Origin: Asaia bogorensis
GTDB lineage: Bacteria; Pseudomonadota; Alphaproteobacteria; Acetobacterales; Acetobacteraceae
Assembly (NCBI GenBank): GCA_943333505.2
Contig: CALQTN020000025.1
Span: 1 to 53,771, forward strand
Direction of reading: 5' to 3'
Length of the DNA: 53,771 nucleotides
The notes beneath the pieces are model-generated. The model saw only the letters and a list, made by a program, of their open reading frames with translations. It did no database searches and was not told the DNA's origin. A program made the position numbers and the translations under genes. Shown in pieces: positions 25,699-36,053 of the stretch (positions are counted from its first letter, which is position 1; each line of letters starts with the position of its first letter).

Positions 25699-25798
25699 CG
25701 TGATGACGGTAGATGGCAATCACACGAAGGTCTGACCGCGCGACCAAACAAAGACTTAGAGCATGATGACCGCGCCTATCAGCGGTCATCATGCTCTA
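25699..25798 (+). repeat. 100-bp direct repeat with internal palindrome, copy 2
   Basis: Second copy of 24801-24900. Here the internal inverted repeat is perfect. TTAGAGCATGATGACCGC pairs over 18 bp with its reverse complement around the loop GCCTATCA. This copy lies in the gap between mucR and the DUF4239 gene. Element type is unknown; a MITE-like or REP-like mobile repeat is possible. Confidence 0.8.
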
Positions 25799-25889
25799 AG
25801 TACGAGACTCTATTGTCGATGCCGGCCCAACTGGGTTAACTCCGCTATCATGTGGGTCCAACAGGCCGTTTACGCTTGGAAAACGCAGA

Positions 25890-26666
25890 TCAATTGGCCC
25901 CGATGCTGCCACGCAGATCCAGCATCGGCTGCTGTGACACCTGGATCGCGCCCGTCCGCGGCCGGTCGATATCCAAAATTGTCACGAAAGCCAGACTGAG
26001 AAGAACCAACAGCACCCCGGTTGCCGCGCGATGGACCCGGCCATTGATCGCCATGGTATAGCCGAGCAACCCCACTGATATGATGGCAAACAGCAGCAGC
26101 GTTAACAGCACACGATCGGGCAAATGGGCGATCCGCGCCGCGACCCGCGCGGATGCCATGTCGAAACTGCCGTTCATCGCATCCATCAGCGCCCGCGAAA
26201 GTTGTTCTGACGGGTCGGTTCGGATTGCTGTCCCGATGACAGTCCATAATTTTGCTTGCAGCGCCGCGGTACGCGCCATGTCAGGAATGGCGGCGCTGGC
26301 GTCGGACCATTCCAACCGAGCCTCGACATAATCGCGCAGCAGATCGCGCATCGCGGTGCGGTTGGGCTCGGTGAGCAATTGCGCCCGCAACCATGTCGTT
26401 CCAATTGCATTGGATTCCTGCACAACCTGATCTCGCCTCGCCTCATAGCGACCCAAAGCGAGGGAAAATGTGAATCCGAGAAGGAGCGCCAGCAACCCAA
26501 GCACGGCCGACAACAATTGATCCGGCCCTTCAGCGCGGGCAGCCTTTGGATTCCGACGCATGAGAGCCAACCTGATCAGATGGCCGCTTTCCAATCCGAC
26601 CGCGAGCAGGGCTAAAACGATGAGGCCAATGCCTGACAGCGGAACGGATATGAGCCACGACATCAT
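25890..26666 (-). CDS. DUF4239 (bestrophin-like) membrane protein
   Basis: A 258-aa inner-membrane protein with four hydrophobic helices: two near the N terminus (IGLIVLALLAVGLESGHLI and LLSAVLGLLALLLGFTFSLA) and two near the C terminus (LLTLLLFAIISVGLLGY and AATGVLLVLLSLAFVTIL). After helix 2 comes the family signature RYEARRDQVVQESNAIGTTW and LRAQLL, typical of DUF4239. Helical cytoplasmic middle. Function is not established for the family. It is divergent from uvrA, with starts 193 bases apart. Confidence 0.85.
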   Translation of the reverse strand: MMSWLISVPLSGIGLIVLALLAVGLESGHLIRLALMRRNPKAARAEGPDQLLSAVLGLLALLLGFTFSLALGRYEARRDQVVQESNAIGTTWLRAQLLTEPNRTAMRDLLRDYVEARLEWSDASAAIPDMARTAALQAKLWTVIGTAIRTDPSEQLSRALMDAMNGSFDMASARVAARIAHLPDRVLLTLLLFAIISVGLLGYTMAINGRVHRAATGVLLVLLSLAFVTILDIDRPRTGAIQVSQQPMLDLRGSIGAN

Positions 26667-26836
26667 TTACAATTTGCCCCTTATTTGTTGTCCGAAGTAT
26701 GATTGGGACAGACCAGTCGCGCCAGGAAAATAAAATGGTGCCGTCTCGGAAGCCACGCTGAGACAAGCCCGTTGCCTGACAGACACCATAATTCTGCCAC
26801 CTTCCCAAAACCGCCCCGGCACGGCATAGTGGGAGA

Positions 26837-26851
26837 GAACAACTAGAGAAC
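26837..26851. promoter_or_regulatory. LexA (SOS) box of uvrA
   Basis: GAACAACTAGAGAAC fits the alphaproteobacterial LexA operator GTTC-N7-GTTC, here read as GAAC-N7-GAAC. It ends seven bases before the uvrA ATG, overlapping the ribosome-binding region. LexA bound here would block transcription or early elongation until DNA damage. The match is exact and the position is right for a known SOS gene. Confidence 0.85.
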
Positions 26852-26858
26852 AAACCTG

Positions 26859-29714
26859 ATGGCCGGCAACATCGTCGTGCGCGGTGCGCGCGAGCATAAT
26901 CTGAAGAACATCGACGTCGAGATCCCGCGCGACATGCTGACCGTCATTACTGGTCTGTCAGGATCGGGCAAGTCGTCGCTTGCGTTCGACACCATCTATG
27001 CGGAAGGCCAGCGTCGCTACGTCGAAAGCCTGTCGGCCTACGCGCGCCAGTTTCTCGAGCTCATGGGCAAACCCGATGTCGACAGCATCGAAGGTCTGTC
27101 GCCGGCGATTTCTATCGAGCAGAAAACCACCAGCCGCAATCCGCGATCGACCGTCGGCACCGTTACCGAAATCAACGATTACATGCGCTTGTTGTGGGCG
27201 CGGGCCGGGGTGCCGTATTCGCCGGCAACCGGACTGCCGATCGAGGCGCAATCGGTGGCGCAGATGGTCGATCGGGTGATGGCGCTGCCAGAAGGCACGC
27301 GCCTGATGCTGCTGGCGCCGGTGGTGCGCGATCGCAAGGGCGAATATCGGAAGGAACTCGCCGAGTTGCAGCGCCGGGGCTTCACCCGCGCCAAGGTCGA
27401 CGGCACGCTCTATGAAATTGGCGAAGTTCCGGCGCTCAACCGCAAGATCAAGCACGAGATCGAGGCGGTGGTCGACCGCATCATCGTCCGTCCCGATATC
27501 GCCAGCCGCTTGGCCGACAGTTTCGAAACCGCCGTCGCATTATCAGACGGCGTTGTCTACGCGGAAACCTTGTCGGAGCCACCCGAGAGGATCGTGTTTT
27601 CCAGCCGCTTCGCCTGCCCGGTTTCCGGCTTCACCATCGCTGAAATCGAACCGCGGCTGTTCAGCTTCAACTCCCCGCACGGCGCCTGCCCATCTTGCGA
27701 CGGGCTCGGCGTCGAGGCCTTCTTCGACCCCGATTTGGTGATCCCCGACCCGCGCAAATCCATCGCCGAGGGCGTGGTCGCACCTTGGACCGGTGCGCAA
27801 TCGCCCTATTACGATCAGACCCTGCAAAGCCTCGCCCGCCACTACAAGATCACCACCCGCACGCCTTGGGAGGGTTTGCGCGAACCGGTGCAGCAGGCGA
27901 TCCTGTTTGGCACCGGCGATACTGCGGTCGCTTTCGCGTATAAGGACGGGGTGCGCGAATACACCGTCACCAAGCCGTTCGAAGGGGTGATGCACAACCT
28001 TGCCCGCCGCATGAAGGAAACCGACAGCGCCTGGGTCCGGGAGGAATTATCGCGATATCAGGCAGAAAAACCCTGCGCGGTGTGCAACGGCGCGCGGCTC
28101 AAGCCTGAGGCATTATCGGTGAAAATCGCCGGGTGCAGCATCGCCGACGCCAATGAATTGTCGATCAGGAAAGCCCGCGATTGGTTCGGCTCGGTCATGC
28201 CGACCCTCACCCCGCAACGCCAGGAAATCGCCCGGCGGATTTTGCGGGAAATCGAAGACCGTCTGCAATTTCTCGTCGATGTCGGCCTGGATTACCTGAC
28301 CCTGGCGCGTGGCTCGGCAACCTTGTCGGGCGGGGAAAGCCAGCGCATTCGCCTGGCCAGCCAGATCGGGTCCGGGCTGACCGGGGTGCTCTACGTCCTC
28401 GATGAGCCGTCGATCGGCTTGCATCAGCGCGACAATGCGCGGCTATTGGCGACGTTGCAGCGCCTTAAGGCGCTCGGCAACACTGTCCTGGTGGTCGAGC
28501 ATGACGAAGACGCGATCCGGTCGGCCGATTATCTGATCGATATGGGCCCGCTTGCCGGCGTCAATGGCGGCTATGTCGTGTCGCATGGCACTGCGGCCGA
28601 GGTTGCCGCCGATCCGAAATCCCTCACTGGGGACTACCTGTCGGGGCGCAAATCCATCGCCGTGCCGGTGATGCGGCGACCGGTGCAGAAAGACCGGGCC
28701 GTTAAGGTCATCGGCGCGCGCGGCAATAATTTAAAGGATGTGACAGCCGGCTTCCCACTCGGCGTGTTCACCGCGATCACCGGGGTATCGGGCGGTGGCA
28801 AATCCACCTTGGTGATCGACACGCTCTACAAGGCCGCCAGCCGCAAGCTAATGGGATCGGGGGAGGTCCCCTCCCCCCACACCCGCATCGACGGGCTGGA
28901 ACTGCTCGACAAGATCATCGACATCGACCAATCCCCGATCGGGCGCACCCCGCGATCCAATCCAGCGACCTACACCGATCTGTTCGCGCCGATCCGCGAC
29001 TGGTTCGCCGAACTGCCGGAGAGCCGGGCACGCGGCTATAAATCTGGCCGCTTCAGCTTCAACGTCAAAGGCGGACGATGCGAGGCCTGTCAAGGCGACG
29101 GCGTTTTGAAAATCGAAATGCACTTCCTGCCCGACGTCTTCGTGACCTGTGACACCTGCAAGGGCCGCCGCTACAATCGTGAAACCCTGGAAGTGAAATT
29201 CCGCGACAAATCGATCGCTGAAGTATTGGCGATGACCGTCGATGAAGCGGTGCCCTATTTTTCCGCCGCCACGCGTATCCATGACCGGCTGAAAATCCTC
29301 CAGCAAGTCGGGCTCGGTTACATCGCGCTTGGACAGTCATCCACAACGTTGTCGGGTGGCGAAGCCCAGCGCATCAAGCTGTCGAAGGAACTGGCGCGGC
29401 GGGCAACCGGGCGCACGCTATATATCCTGGACGAGCCCACAACGGGCCTGCATTTCGAGGACGTACGGAAACTGCTCGAAGTGCTGCATGCCCTGGTCGA
29501 TCAGGGCAATACCGTGGTGGTGATCGAACATAATCTCGAGGTGATCAAAACCGCTGATTGGGTGATCGATCTTGGACCTGAAGGCGGTGACGGCGGTGGG
29601 CGGATTGTGGCGCAGGGAACGCCGGAAATGGTAGCGGCGGTGGCGGAAAGCCATACCGGGACATATCTGGCACCGCTGTTGCCCAAGCCTGTGAAGACTA
29701 GGAAAAGAGCTTAA
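26859..29714 (+). CDS. uvrA: Excinuclease ABC subunit UvrA
   Basis: A 951-aa DNA damage-recognition ATPase of nucleotide excision repair. Both ABC modules are complete: Walker [10 protein letters not shown] and GVSGGGKST; signatures [12 protein letters not shown] and [11 protein letters not shown]; Walker B ending in [12 protein letters not shown] and [12 protein letters not shown]. Zinc-binding cysteines are seen in [17 protein letters not shown] and CEACQGDG...[10 protein letters not shown]. The first module has CPVSG, where many orthologues have CPxCG. The start at [20 protein letters not shown] is standard and lies just after a LexA box. Confidence 0.97.
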   Translation: MAGNIVVRGAREHNLKNIDVEIPRDMLTVITGLSGSGKSSLAFDTIYAEGQRRYVESLSAYARQFLELMGKPDVDSIEGLSPAISIEQKTTSRNPRSTVGTVTEINDYMRLLWARAGVPYSPATGLPIEAQSVAQMVDRVMALPEGTRLMLLAPVVRDRKGEYRKELAELQRRGFTRAKVDGTLYEIGEVPALNRKIKHEIEAVVDRIIVRPDIASRLADSFETAVALSDGVVYAETLSEPPERIVFSSRFACPVSGFTIAEIEPRLFSFNSPHGACPSCDGLGVEAFFDPDLVIPDPRKSIAEGVVAPWTGAQSPYYDQTLQSLARHYKITTRTPWEGLREPVQQAILFGTGDTAVAFAYKDGVREYTVTKPFEGVMHNLARRMKETDSAWVREELSRYQAEKPCAVCNGARLKPEALSVKIAGCSIADANELSIRKARDWFGSVMPTLTPQRQEIARRILREIEDRLQFLVDVGLDYLTLARGSATLSGGESQRIRLASQIGSGLTGVLYVLDEPSIGLHQRDNARLLATLQRLKALGNTVLVVEHDEDAIRSADYLIDMGPLAGVNGGYVVSHGTAAEVAADPKSLTGDYLSGRKSIAVPVMRRPVQKDRAVKVIGARGNNLKDVTAGFPLGVFTAITGVSGGGKSTLVIDTLYKAASRKLMGSGEVPSPHTRIDGLELLDKIIDIDQSPIGRTPRSNPATYTDLFAPIRDWFAELPESRARGYKSGRFSFNVKGGRCEACQGDGVLKIEMHFLPDVFVTCDTCKGRRYNRETLEVKFRDKSIAEVLAMTVDEAVPYFSAATRIHDRLKILQQVGLGYIALGQSSTTLSGGEAQRIKLSKELARRATGRTLYILDEPTTGLHFEDVRKLLEVLHALVDQGNTVVVIEHNLEVIKTADWVIDLGPEGGDGGGRIVAQGTPEMVAAVAESHTGTYLAPLLPKPVKTRKRA

Positions 29715-29752
29715 GCAAGATCTTCCCTACCCTTGCCCGAGGCTTCTGCCCC

Positions 29753-30916
29753 ATGCACCCAATCAAGCTGATCGCCTGGGCTGCCCTTGGCATCTGTATC
29801 AATGTCGGGCTGGCGCGGTTTTCCTACGGCATCATGCTTCCGGCGCTACGTGCCGATCTTGGGCTGGATTATGCCACCGGCGGTGTGCTGAACGCGCTGC
29901 ATCTGCTGGGTTATCTGATCGGCACGCTCGGTGCACCTATGCTCGCCCGCCATGTTGGCATGCGCATATTAGCGCGTTGTGGGCATGTGGTGCTGGGCGT
30001 CGGCGCAGCGATCTGTGCTGCAACCCCGATCACAGCTTGGGGGCCGATCGTGCTAGGCATCGGCCGGTTGCTGATGGGCTTGGGCGGTGGCGGCGCGGTG
30101 CTGGCGATCATGGTGATCGCCTTCGCAGGGATAAAACCATCCTGGCGCGGTCCGGTCAGCATGGTGGCCTGGGGCAGTACCGGGATCGCCATAGCGATCA
30201 CCGGCGGGGTGCTGCCGTTCCTGCCCGATCCGGAGTTGGGGTGGCGCGCGGTGTTCATGATTTCGGCTGGACTGGCTGCAATCATGACCGCTGGATTTCC
30301 ACCGCTCGGCTATGACAGCCCACCGCCGATGCCAGGCGCGGGGTTCAATCCTTGGCACGCATTGTCACCGCGCTGGATATTTCTCAACGCGCATTACTTT
30401 CTGTTTGGGGTTGCCTATGTCGCCTACGCCACTTTTGCGGGAACCAGGATGGCGGCGCTGCGCACGACACCGGGTTTGGTCGCGGCGACCTGGATTGGCT
30501 ACGGAGTGGCAGCGATGCTGGGTGCTGCGATCACCGCCTGGGCGCTCGGGCACCCGAAATGGCGGGAGCGCGCGCTGATGGGTGCCGGCATTTGCGGCGC
30601 GGTGGGCAGCCTGGTGGCCGCCGGCGGCACGCCCGAACTGGCGCTCGCGGGGGCCAGCCTGGTCGGGCTGGGACTGGCGGCAACGCCTGCACTCGTCAGT
30701 GCCTTCGCGCGCGACCGGAGTGAGACCGATCACTATCCCCGCGCGTTCAGCATCGCCACCGCCTGCCTCGGCATTGGGCAGTTGATAGGACCGGCGCTTG
30801 CAGGTGGGTTGGCGGACAGCTTTGGGACGATAGCGGTCCCGCTTCTTGCAGCTTCGGTCTACGGGATGGGCGTGCTGTTGGCGTTGGCGGATACAAGGTT
30901 CGCCAAAAAGATATAA
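29753..30916 (+). CDS. MFS transporter, YbfB/YjiJ-like
   Basis: A 387-aa transporter with about 11-12 hydrophobic helices. The start (MHPIKLIAWAALGICINVGL then ARFSYGIMLPALRADLGL) and the later SFGTIAVPLLAASVYG are characteristic of YbfB/YjiJ-type major facilitator proteins. It follows uvrA by 38 bases on the same strand and could be read through from it, but a functional link is not evident. Substrate unknown. Confidence 0.85.
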   Translation: MHPIKLIAWAALGICINVGLARFSYGIMLPALRADLGLDYATGGVLNALHLLGYLIGTLGAPMLARHVGMRILARCGHVVLGVGAAICAATPITAWGPIVLGIGRLLMGLGGGGAVLAIMVIAFAGIKPSWRGPVSMVAWGSTGIAIAITGGVLPFLPDPELGWRAVFMISAGLAAIMTAGFPPLGYDSPPPMPGAGFNPWHALSPRWIFLNAHYFLFGVAYVAYATFAGTRMAALRTTPGLVAATWIGYGVAAMLGAAITAWALGHPKWRERALMGAGICGAVGSLVAAGGTPELALAGASLVGLGLAATPALVSAFARDRSETDHYPRAFSIATACLGIGQLIGPALAGGLADSFGTIAVPLLAASVYGMGVLLALADTRFAKKI

Positions 30917-31000
30917 GCCCTTCGGCAACAACGTCCCCGAATTCGCCCATGAGCGCGACGCACCCCCGTGCGATCTTTGGCCGATGACTGTCTGCTGACC

Positions 31001-34000
31001 TTACCCGCGTAACGCTTTCGGCGGTGACCACCATTCTTCGAGCCGCTGCAGCACCACGAAAAACGCCGGCACGAACAAGACCGCCAGGCAGGTTGATGCC
31101 AACATTCCGGTAAACACGCTCAAACCCAGCGACGCGCGCGCATTGGCACCGGCGCCGGTCGCGGTCAGCAGCGGCACCACGCCGAGGATGAAGGCAAAGG
31201 ATGTCATGATGATCGGACGGAACCTTGAGCACGCCGCGGTCAGCGCAGCGGTGAGAACATCGTCGCCATGGCCACGGCGTTCGCGGGCGACCTCGACAAT
31301 AAGGATCGCGTTCTTGGCCGACAACGCCACCAGCAGCACCAGCCCGATTTGGGTGTAAAGGTTATTGGCCAGCCCCAGACCCGCCAACGCGCCGGCCGGA
31401 CCAAGCAGTGACAATGGCACTGCGAAGATCACTGATAGCGGTGCAATCCAGCTTTCGTACTGCCCGGCAAGGCACAAATAGACCAGTAGCAATCCCAGCC
31501 CGAACGCATAGACGATCGCCGAACCGCCAAGTTTCTCCTGCAGGCTCATTGCCGTCCACTCAAAGCCTGTGCCGGGGGGCAGCACCTTGGTGGCGATTTC
31601 CTCCATCAGGTCATGCGCTTCCCCCGACGACACGCCTTGCGCCGGATTTCCAATGATCGTGGCCGTCGGGTAGAGATTATAAAGCCCGATCAACGAGGGT
31701 CCCACCGTCGGTCGAATTGTCACCAGCGCACCCAACGGGACCATCTTACCGGTCGATGCGCGCACCTGCAGGGTTTCGATATCCTCGGGTCGCAAGCGAA
31801 ACTTGCTGTCGGCTTGAACATAAACCTGAAAAGTGCGGCCGAATTTGTTGAACTGATTGACGTAGCCTGATCCGACATAGGCCGATAAGGTCGCGAACAC
31901 ATCTCCCACCGAAACATTCAGGCTTTGCGCCTTCACCCGGTCAACCGTGACATCAAGCTGCGGCACAGACGCCCGGAACGACGCGTTGACGCGGGCAAAG
32001 CTCGACTGGCTGGTGGCGTCGGCCGCAATCGCCCGTGTCAGGCGCTCCAACTTCGCCCAATCATTGCTGCCGTCGCGCAACTCGACCTGCATAGTCAAGC
32101 CGGACGCGTTGCCGATGCCCTGGATCGGCGGCGGCGGGATGACCAGCGCCAGGCCATCGTCGAGATGATCCAACGCCGTTGACAGGCCCAAATACATCGC
32201 CTGCAAATCCTGCGCTTTCCCGCGCACAGCCCAATCCTTCAGCACAACATAAACCGCACCGGCATTGGACAGCGATGCGTTGTTGTCGAGCACCGAAATC
32301 CCCGAAATCGCAATGGTCTGATCAACCCCACCCACGCCGCGGGCAATGCGGCTGACCTCATCCAACACCTTGCGGGTCCTTTCGAGCGCGGCGCCATTGG
32401 GCAACTGCACCGACACGATGAAATAGCCCTGGTCCTCAATCGGAATGAACGCGGTCGGCAGGCGGGCGATACCCCAGACACCGAGGCCACCCAGCAGCAG
32501 CCCGACACAGACCAAAATACCGCTGATGCGCACCATCCGGCCAATCAGCCGCGCATATGCGCGATCGACGAAGCCGTAGAGATAGTTGAAGCCGCGATAA
32601 AAGAAATTGCGCTTTTCCGGCGGCACTGGCGGGCGCAGCCACAGCGCGCACTGGGTCGGCTTCAAGGTCGCGGCATTGATCGCGCTGATTAAGGCGGTGG
32701 CCGCGATCACCAGCGCGAACTGGGAAAACATCTTGCCGGTGAGGCCGGGTAGGAAAGCCGCTGGAATGAACACCGCCATCAGCACCAAGGTGATGCCAAT
32801 CACCGGACCAAAAAGCTCGTCCATCGCCTTGACCGCCGCATCACGTGGCAACAGACCGCGCTCGATGTGATGGACCGCACCTTCGACAATCACAATCGCA
32901 TCGTCGACCACAATCCCGATCGCCAGCACGATAGCGAACAAAGTCGATAGGTTTACCGTGAAACCCAGCGCCGCCATTGCGGCAAACGCGCCAATGATCG
33001 TCACCGGCACGGTGGTGGCCGGAACCAGCATCGCCCGCCAATCCTGCAGGAACACCAGGATCACCAACAGCACCAAGCCCGCGGCTTCGAGAAGGGTTGT
33101 ATAAACCTCATTGATCGAGGCCCGCACGAACTTCGTCGTATCGAACGGCACGCTATAGACCATGCCGCCAGGGAAGGATTTCGCCAGTGCATCCATCCGG
33201 GTTTTAACCCTGGCTGCCACGTCGAGCGCATTGGCATCGGGCGTCTGGAAAATCGCCAGACCGGCTGCTGGCCTGCCGTTCAACTCGAATACCTGCGCGT
33301 AGGTCTGGGCGCCAAGTTCAACCCGGCCGATATCGCGCACCCGCGTGATCCGGCCGCCAGCGGACGGATCGGCCTTGACGATGATATCGCCAAACGCCTC
33401 GACATCCGCGAGCCGCCCTTCGACATTGATGGTATATTGAAACCCCTGCCCGGCCGGCGCCGGCGGCGTGCCGATCTGGCCGGCTGCCACCTGCTGGCTC
33501 TGCTGCTGGATCACCCCCACCACATCGGCCGGCACCAGCCCGCGCGTCTGCATCCGTTCGGGATCGAGCCAGACGCGCATTGAATACTGCCCGACGCCGA
33601 ACACGTTGACATTGCCGACACCTGGCACCCGTCCAAGCTCATTGATCAAATTGATCGTCGCGTAATTCGACATAAACAGGCTGTCATGCGCGGGATCAGA
33701 CGATGTCAGCGTCACGATCTGCAAGATCGAGGTCGATTTCTGCTGGACAATCACCCCCTGCGCCTGCACCGGCTGCGGCAATGACGATGTCGCCGCTGCC
33801 ACCCTGTTCTGAACCAGAACCTGGGCAAAATTCAGATCGGTGCCGATATCGAAGGTCACCGTCAGGACATAGATGCCGTCCGCGGTGCTGGTTGACTGCA
33901 TGTAAAGCATGTGCTCGACACCGTTGACCTGTTGTTCGATCGGCAAGGCCACGGTGTTCATCACCGTCGCCGCACTGGCGCCCGGATAGCGCGCGGTGAC

Positions 34001-34135
34001 TTGAACCGTTGGCGGCACCACTTTGGGGTATTGCGAGACCGGCAAGCCAAGCAGCGCCACCAGCCCGATCAACACCATCACCACAGCAAGAACATTGGCC
34101 AGCACCGGGCGGTCGATAAAAAACCGCGAGATCAT
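31001..34135 (-). CDS. RND multidrug efflux pump, HAE1 family (AcrB/MexB-like)
   Basis: A 1044-aa inner-membrane proton antiporter. It has the family opening MISRFFIDRPVLANVLAVVM, SQYPKVVPPTVQV, the transmembrane-4 pair in IGIVVDDAIVIVE, and the later AIPIEDQGYF-equivalent FIPIEDQGYFIVSVQLPNGA. The repeated RND fold is complete in length. It starts within the stop of its adaptor gene (ATGA) and is last in the three-gene operon with the sugar transferase. No TolC-type outer-membrane gene is present, so a channel must be shared. Confidence 0.95.
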   Translation of the reverse strand: MISRFFIDRPVLANVLAVVMVLIGLVALLGLPVSQYPKVVPPTVQVTARYPGASAATVMNTVALPIEQQVNGVEHMLYMQSTSTADGIYVLTVTFDIGTDLNFAQVLVQNRVAAATSSLPQPVQAQGVIVQQKSTSILQIVTLTSSDPAHDSLFMSNYATINLINELGRVPGVGNVNVFGVGQYSMRVWLDPERMQTRGLVPADVVGVIQQQSQQVAAGQIGTPPAPAGQGFQYTINVEGRLADVEAFGDIIVKADPSAGGRITRVRDIGRVELGAQTYAQVFELNGRPAAGLAIFQTPDANALDVAARVKTRMDALAKSFPGGMVYSVPFDTTKFVRASINEVYTTLLEAAGLVLLVILVFLQDWRAMLVPATTVPVTIIGAFAAMAALGFTVNLSTLFAIVLAIGIVVDDAIVIVEGAVHHIERGLLPRDAAVKAMDELFGPVIGITLVLMAVFIPAAFLPGLTGKMFSQFALVIAATALISAINAATLKPTQCALWLRPPVPPEKRNFFYRGFNYLYGFVDRAYARLIGRMVRISGILVCVGLLLGGLGVWGIARLPTAFIPIEDQGYFIVSVQLPNGAALERTRKVLDEVSRIARGVGGVDQTIAISGISVLDNNASLSNAGAVYVVLKDWAVRGKAQDLQAMYLGLSTALDHLDDGLALVIPPPPIQGIGNASGLTMQVELRDGSNDWAKLERLTRAIAADATSQSSFARVNASFRASVPQLDVTVDRVKAQSLNVSVGDVFATLSAYVGSGYVNQFNKFGRTFQVYVQADSKFRLRPEDIETLQVRASTGKMVPLGALVTIRPTVGPSLIGLYNLYPTATIIGNPAQGVSSGEAHDLMEEIATKVLPPGTGFEWTAMSLQEKLGGSAIVYAFGLGLLLVYLCLAGQYESWIAPLSVIFAVPLSLLGPAGALAGLGLANNLYTQIGLVLLVALSAKNAILIVEVARERRGHGDDVLTAALTAACSRFRPIIMTSFAFILGVVPLLTATGAGANARASLGLSVFTGMLASTCLAVLFVPAFFVVLQRLEEWWSPPKALRG

Positions 34136-35301
34136 GGCGCGTCAATCGAGGCTGCCACCGGCACAATTTTTGCGCCCGGGATCGCCCGACCGAGCCCGCG
34201 CACCACCACCCGATCATCCACCTTCAAGCCTGATTGGATGACACGCAATGCGCCCACCAGTTGGCCGGGCTCCACCCGACGTAGTTCGACCACATCGTCA
34301 TTGTTGGCGACCAACACGTATCGTCCGGCCTGATCGCTGCCCAACACGACATCCGGCACCAGCAAAGCCTGGCCCGATTGCGGCGTGAGCGGGATGCGTA
34401 CCCGCACAAAATAGCCCGGCAACAGCGTATAATCCGGGTTCGGCAAAACCGCCCGCATCCGCAATGTGCCGGTCGCGGTATCGACGGCGGGCTCGATATA
34501 ATCCAACGCCCCCAAATGCGGCGTGCCGGTATCAGTCATCAGACCGAGTTGGACCGGGATCTTGCCGAGATCGCCAACGCTCACCCCACGGCGCGCCATA
34601 TCCGCTTTGATCCGCTGGACGTTCTGCTCGCTCAGGGTGAAATTCGCGTAGATCGGGTTCAACTGCAAAATACTGGCAAGCTTGGTAACGCCACCCGCCC
34701 CAACCAGATTTCCCACCGAAACCTGATGCGCCGTCACCACACCAGCAAAGGGCGAGGCAATCTGCGTGTAGCCCAAATCCAGCGCCGCCAGGGTCACCCC
34801 GCTTTGCGCGCTCGCAACCGCCGCCCGTGTCTGGTCCCGTGCCGTCCGGGATTGATCCAGCACAGCCTTCGATGAAAAATCGTTCTTTGCTAAGGATGTC
34901 TGACGACCAAACTCGGCCTCGGCCTGGGTCGCACTCGCCTGGGCCGAGGCCAAACCTGCCTCCGCTTGGCGCAGCTTCGCCTCATATGGCGCCGGCTCGA
35001 TAACAAACAATGTATCGCCCGGCCGCGTAACCGCGCCATCCACATAAGAAATCGCCTGCAAAACCCCAACCACGCGGGCGACAAGGTCAACCTGATTATA
35101 CGCGCCCAAACTGCCGGTCAGCTCCAAAACCGGCGTCACCTCCTGTCGCAACGGGACGGCCACCCCAATCTCCTGCGGCGGCGGGGTGACAAACACGTTC
35201 GGCTTCTTGCATCCAACCAATGTCAACGCTGCAACGAGGGCGGTGACCCCGAAGGAAAAAAGCGCCGGAGCGTTTCGGCCGCCTTTCTTGCAGCGGCTCA
35301 T
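34132..35301 (-). CDS. RND efflux periplasmic adaptor subunit (membrane fusion lipoprotein)
   Basis: A 389-aa membrane fusion protein. The N-terminal signal ends in a lipobox (LTLVGC, Cys31), so it is a lipoprotein anchored in the inner membrane. Then come the barrel-sandwich half (VDLVARVVGVLQAISYVDGA), a helical hairpin rich in Ala/Gln (LRQAEAGLASAQASATQAEA) and the beta-barrel (YTQIASPFAGVVTAHQVSVG). It overlaps the pump gene by four bases and the upstream sugar transferase stop by four bases, so the three genes are translationally coupled. Confidence 0.94.
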   Translation of the reverse strand: MSRCKKGGRNAPALFSFGVTALVAALTLVGCKKPNVFVTPPPQEIGVAVPLRQEVTPVLELTGSLGAYNQVDLVARVVGVLQAISYVDGAVTRPGDTLFVIEPAPYEAKLRQAEAGLASAQASATQAEAEFGRQTSLAKNDFSSKAVLDQSRTARDQTRAAVASAQSGVTLAALDLGYTQIASPFAGVVTAHQVSVGNLVGAGGVTKLASILQLNPIYANFTLSEQNVQRIKADMARRGVSVGDLGKIPVQLGLMTDTGTPHLGALDYIEPAVDTATGTLRMRAVLPNPDYTLLPGYFVRVRIPLTPQSGQALLVPDVVLGSDQAGRYVLVANNDDVVELRRVEPGQLVGALRVIQSGLKVDDRVVVRGLGRAIPGAKIVPVAASIDAP

Positions 35302-35993
35302 TGCCCCGCCCCGGTCACCACCACACCGACGGTGCGGACGAGGATCATCAGGTCGGTCACGAGCCAGGATCGGAAGCTGGCGAGGCGCATGGCGTAGGCC
35401 GCATCGAGGGCAACCTTGCGGCGCACGCCTTCGATATCGGTATCGTAGCCTTGGCTGACCTGGGCATAGCCGGTGACGCCGGGGCGCAGGCCCACCATGC
35501 GGTCAGAATAGAATGGGAGGGCCAGGTCGAGCTTGTCGACAAGGCCGGGGCGTTCGGGACGTGGTCCGACCAAGCTCATATCTCCTCGCAGAACATTAAT
35601 GAGTTGCGGAATTTCATCGAGCCGGGTTTTGCGGATGAAGGCGCCGACGCGGGTTATGCGGGGATCGCTTTTTTGTGCCCAGACTGCACCGGTGAGCTTT
35701 TCGGCGTCGGCGCGCATCGACCGGAACTTGAGGATGGTGAAAAGCTGGGTGCGATCGGCAAGAGTTCGCCCGACCCGGAGCTGTCGGTAAATTGCAGGGC
35801 CTGGACTGTCTAGCCGGACGGCGATGGCGACCAAGACAAAAAGCGGCGCGGTCAGCAGCAGGCCAATCAGAGCGGCGGCGATGTCCATGGCACGTTTGCC
35901 GATCCGAACGGACAACGGGATAAAGTCACCGGCGAATGCGGCGGGTATATCGGTTTGTTTCGGCGCCGCAGTCGGGGGCGGGTCGGTTTGCAT
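35298..35993 (-). CDS. Sugar transferase (polyprenyl-phosphate sugar-1-phosphate transferase, ExoY-like)
   Basis: A 231-aa initiating glycosyltransferase of exopolysaccharide synthesis. It has one membrane helix ([20 protein letters not shown]) and then the conserved [59 protein letters not shown] and [10 protein letters not shown]. Short ExoY-like form, without the long N-terminal region of WcaJ/GumD. The ATG at 35993 follows GGGAGC; an ATG nine codons upstream lacks such a site. Its stop overlaps the RND adaptor start. It lies just downstream of a sigma-54 activator gene and a candidate sigma-54 promoter. Confidence 0.93.
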   Translation of the reverse strand: MQTDPPPTAAPKQTDIPAAFAGDFIPLSVRIGKRAMDIAAALIGLLLTAPLFVLVAIAVRLDSPGPAIYRQLRVGRTLADRTQLFTILKFRSMRADAEKLTGAVWAQKSDPRITRVGAFIRKTRLDEIPQLINVLRGDMSLVGPRPERPGLVDKLDLALPFYSDRMVGLRPGVTGYAQVSQGYDTDIEGVRRKVALDAAYAMRLASFRSWLVTDLMILVRTVGVVVTGAGQ

Positions 35994-36024
35994 CCAAGCT
36001 CCCGAATTCCAATGACACACTTCA

Positions 36025-36040
36025 TGCCATATCTGTGCCG
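36025..36040 (-). promoter_or_regulatory. Candidate sigma-54 promoter of the sugar transferase-RND operon
   Basis: On the minus strand CGGCACAGATATGGCA has GG and GC ten bases apart, as required at -24 and -12, and differs at two positions from TGGCAC-N5-TTGCA. It lies about 30 bases before the sugar transferase ATG and just after the stop of the sigma-54 activator gene. The match is imperfect, so this is a candidate only. Confidence 0.45.
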
Positions 36041-36053
36041 AAATAACGAGAGC

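Noticed and set aside
24801-25798. CRISPR-like array from the repeats around mucR
   Set aside because: There are only two copies, about 900 bases apart with a gene between, not regularly spaced short repeats.
30349-30370. TGGCAC in the MFS gene as a sigma-54 promoter
   Set aside because: No TTGC at the required spacing, and it lies inside coding sequence. Other TGGCAC occurrences (for example 3329, 5371, 8261, 43836) fail in the same way.
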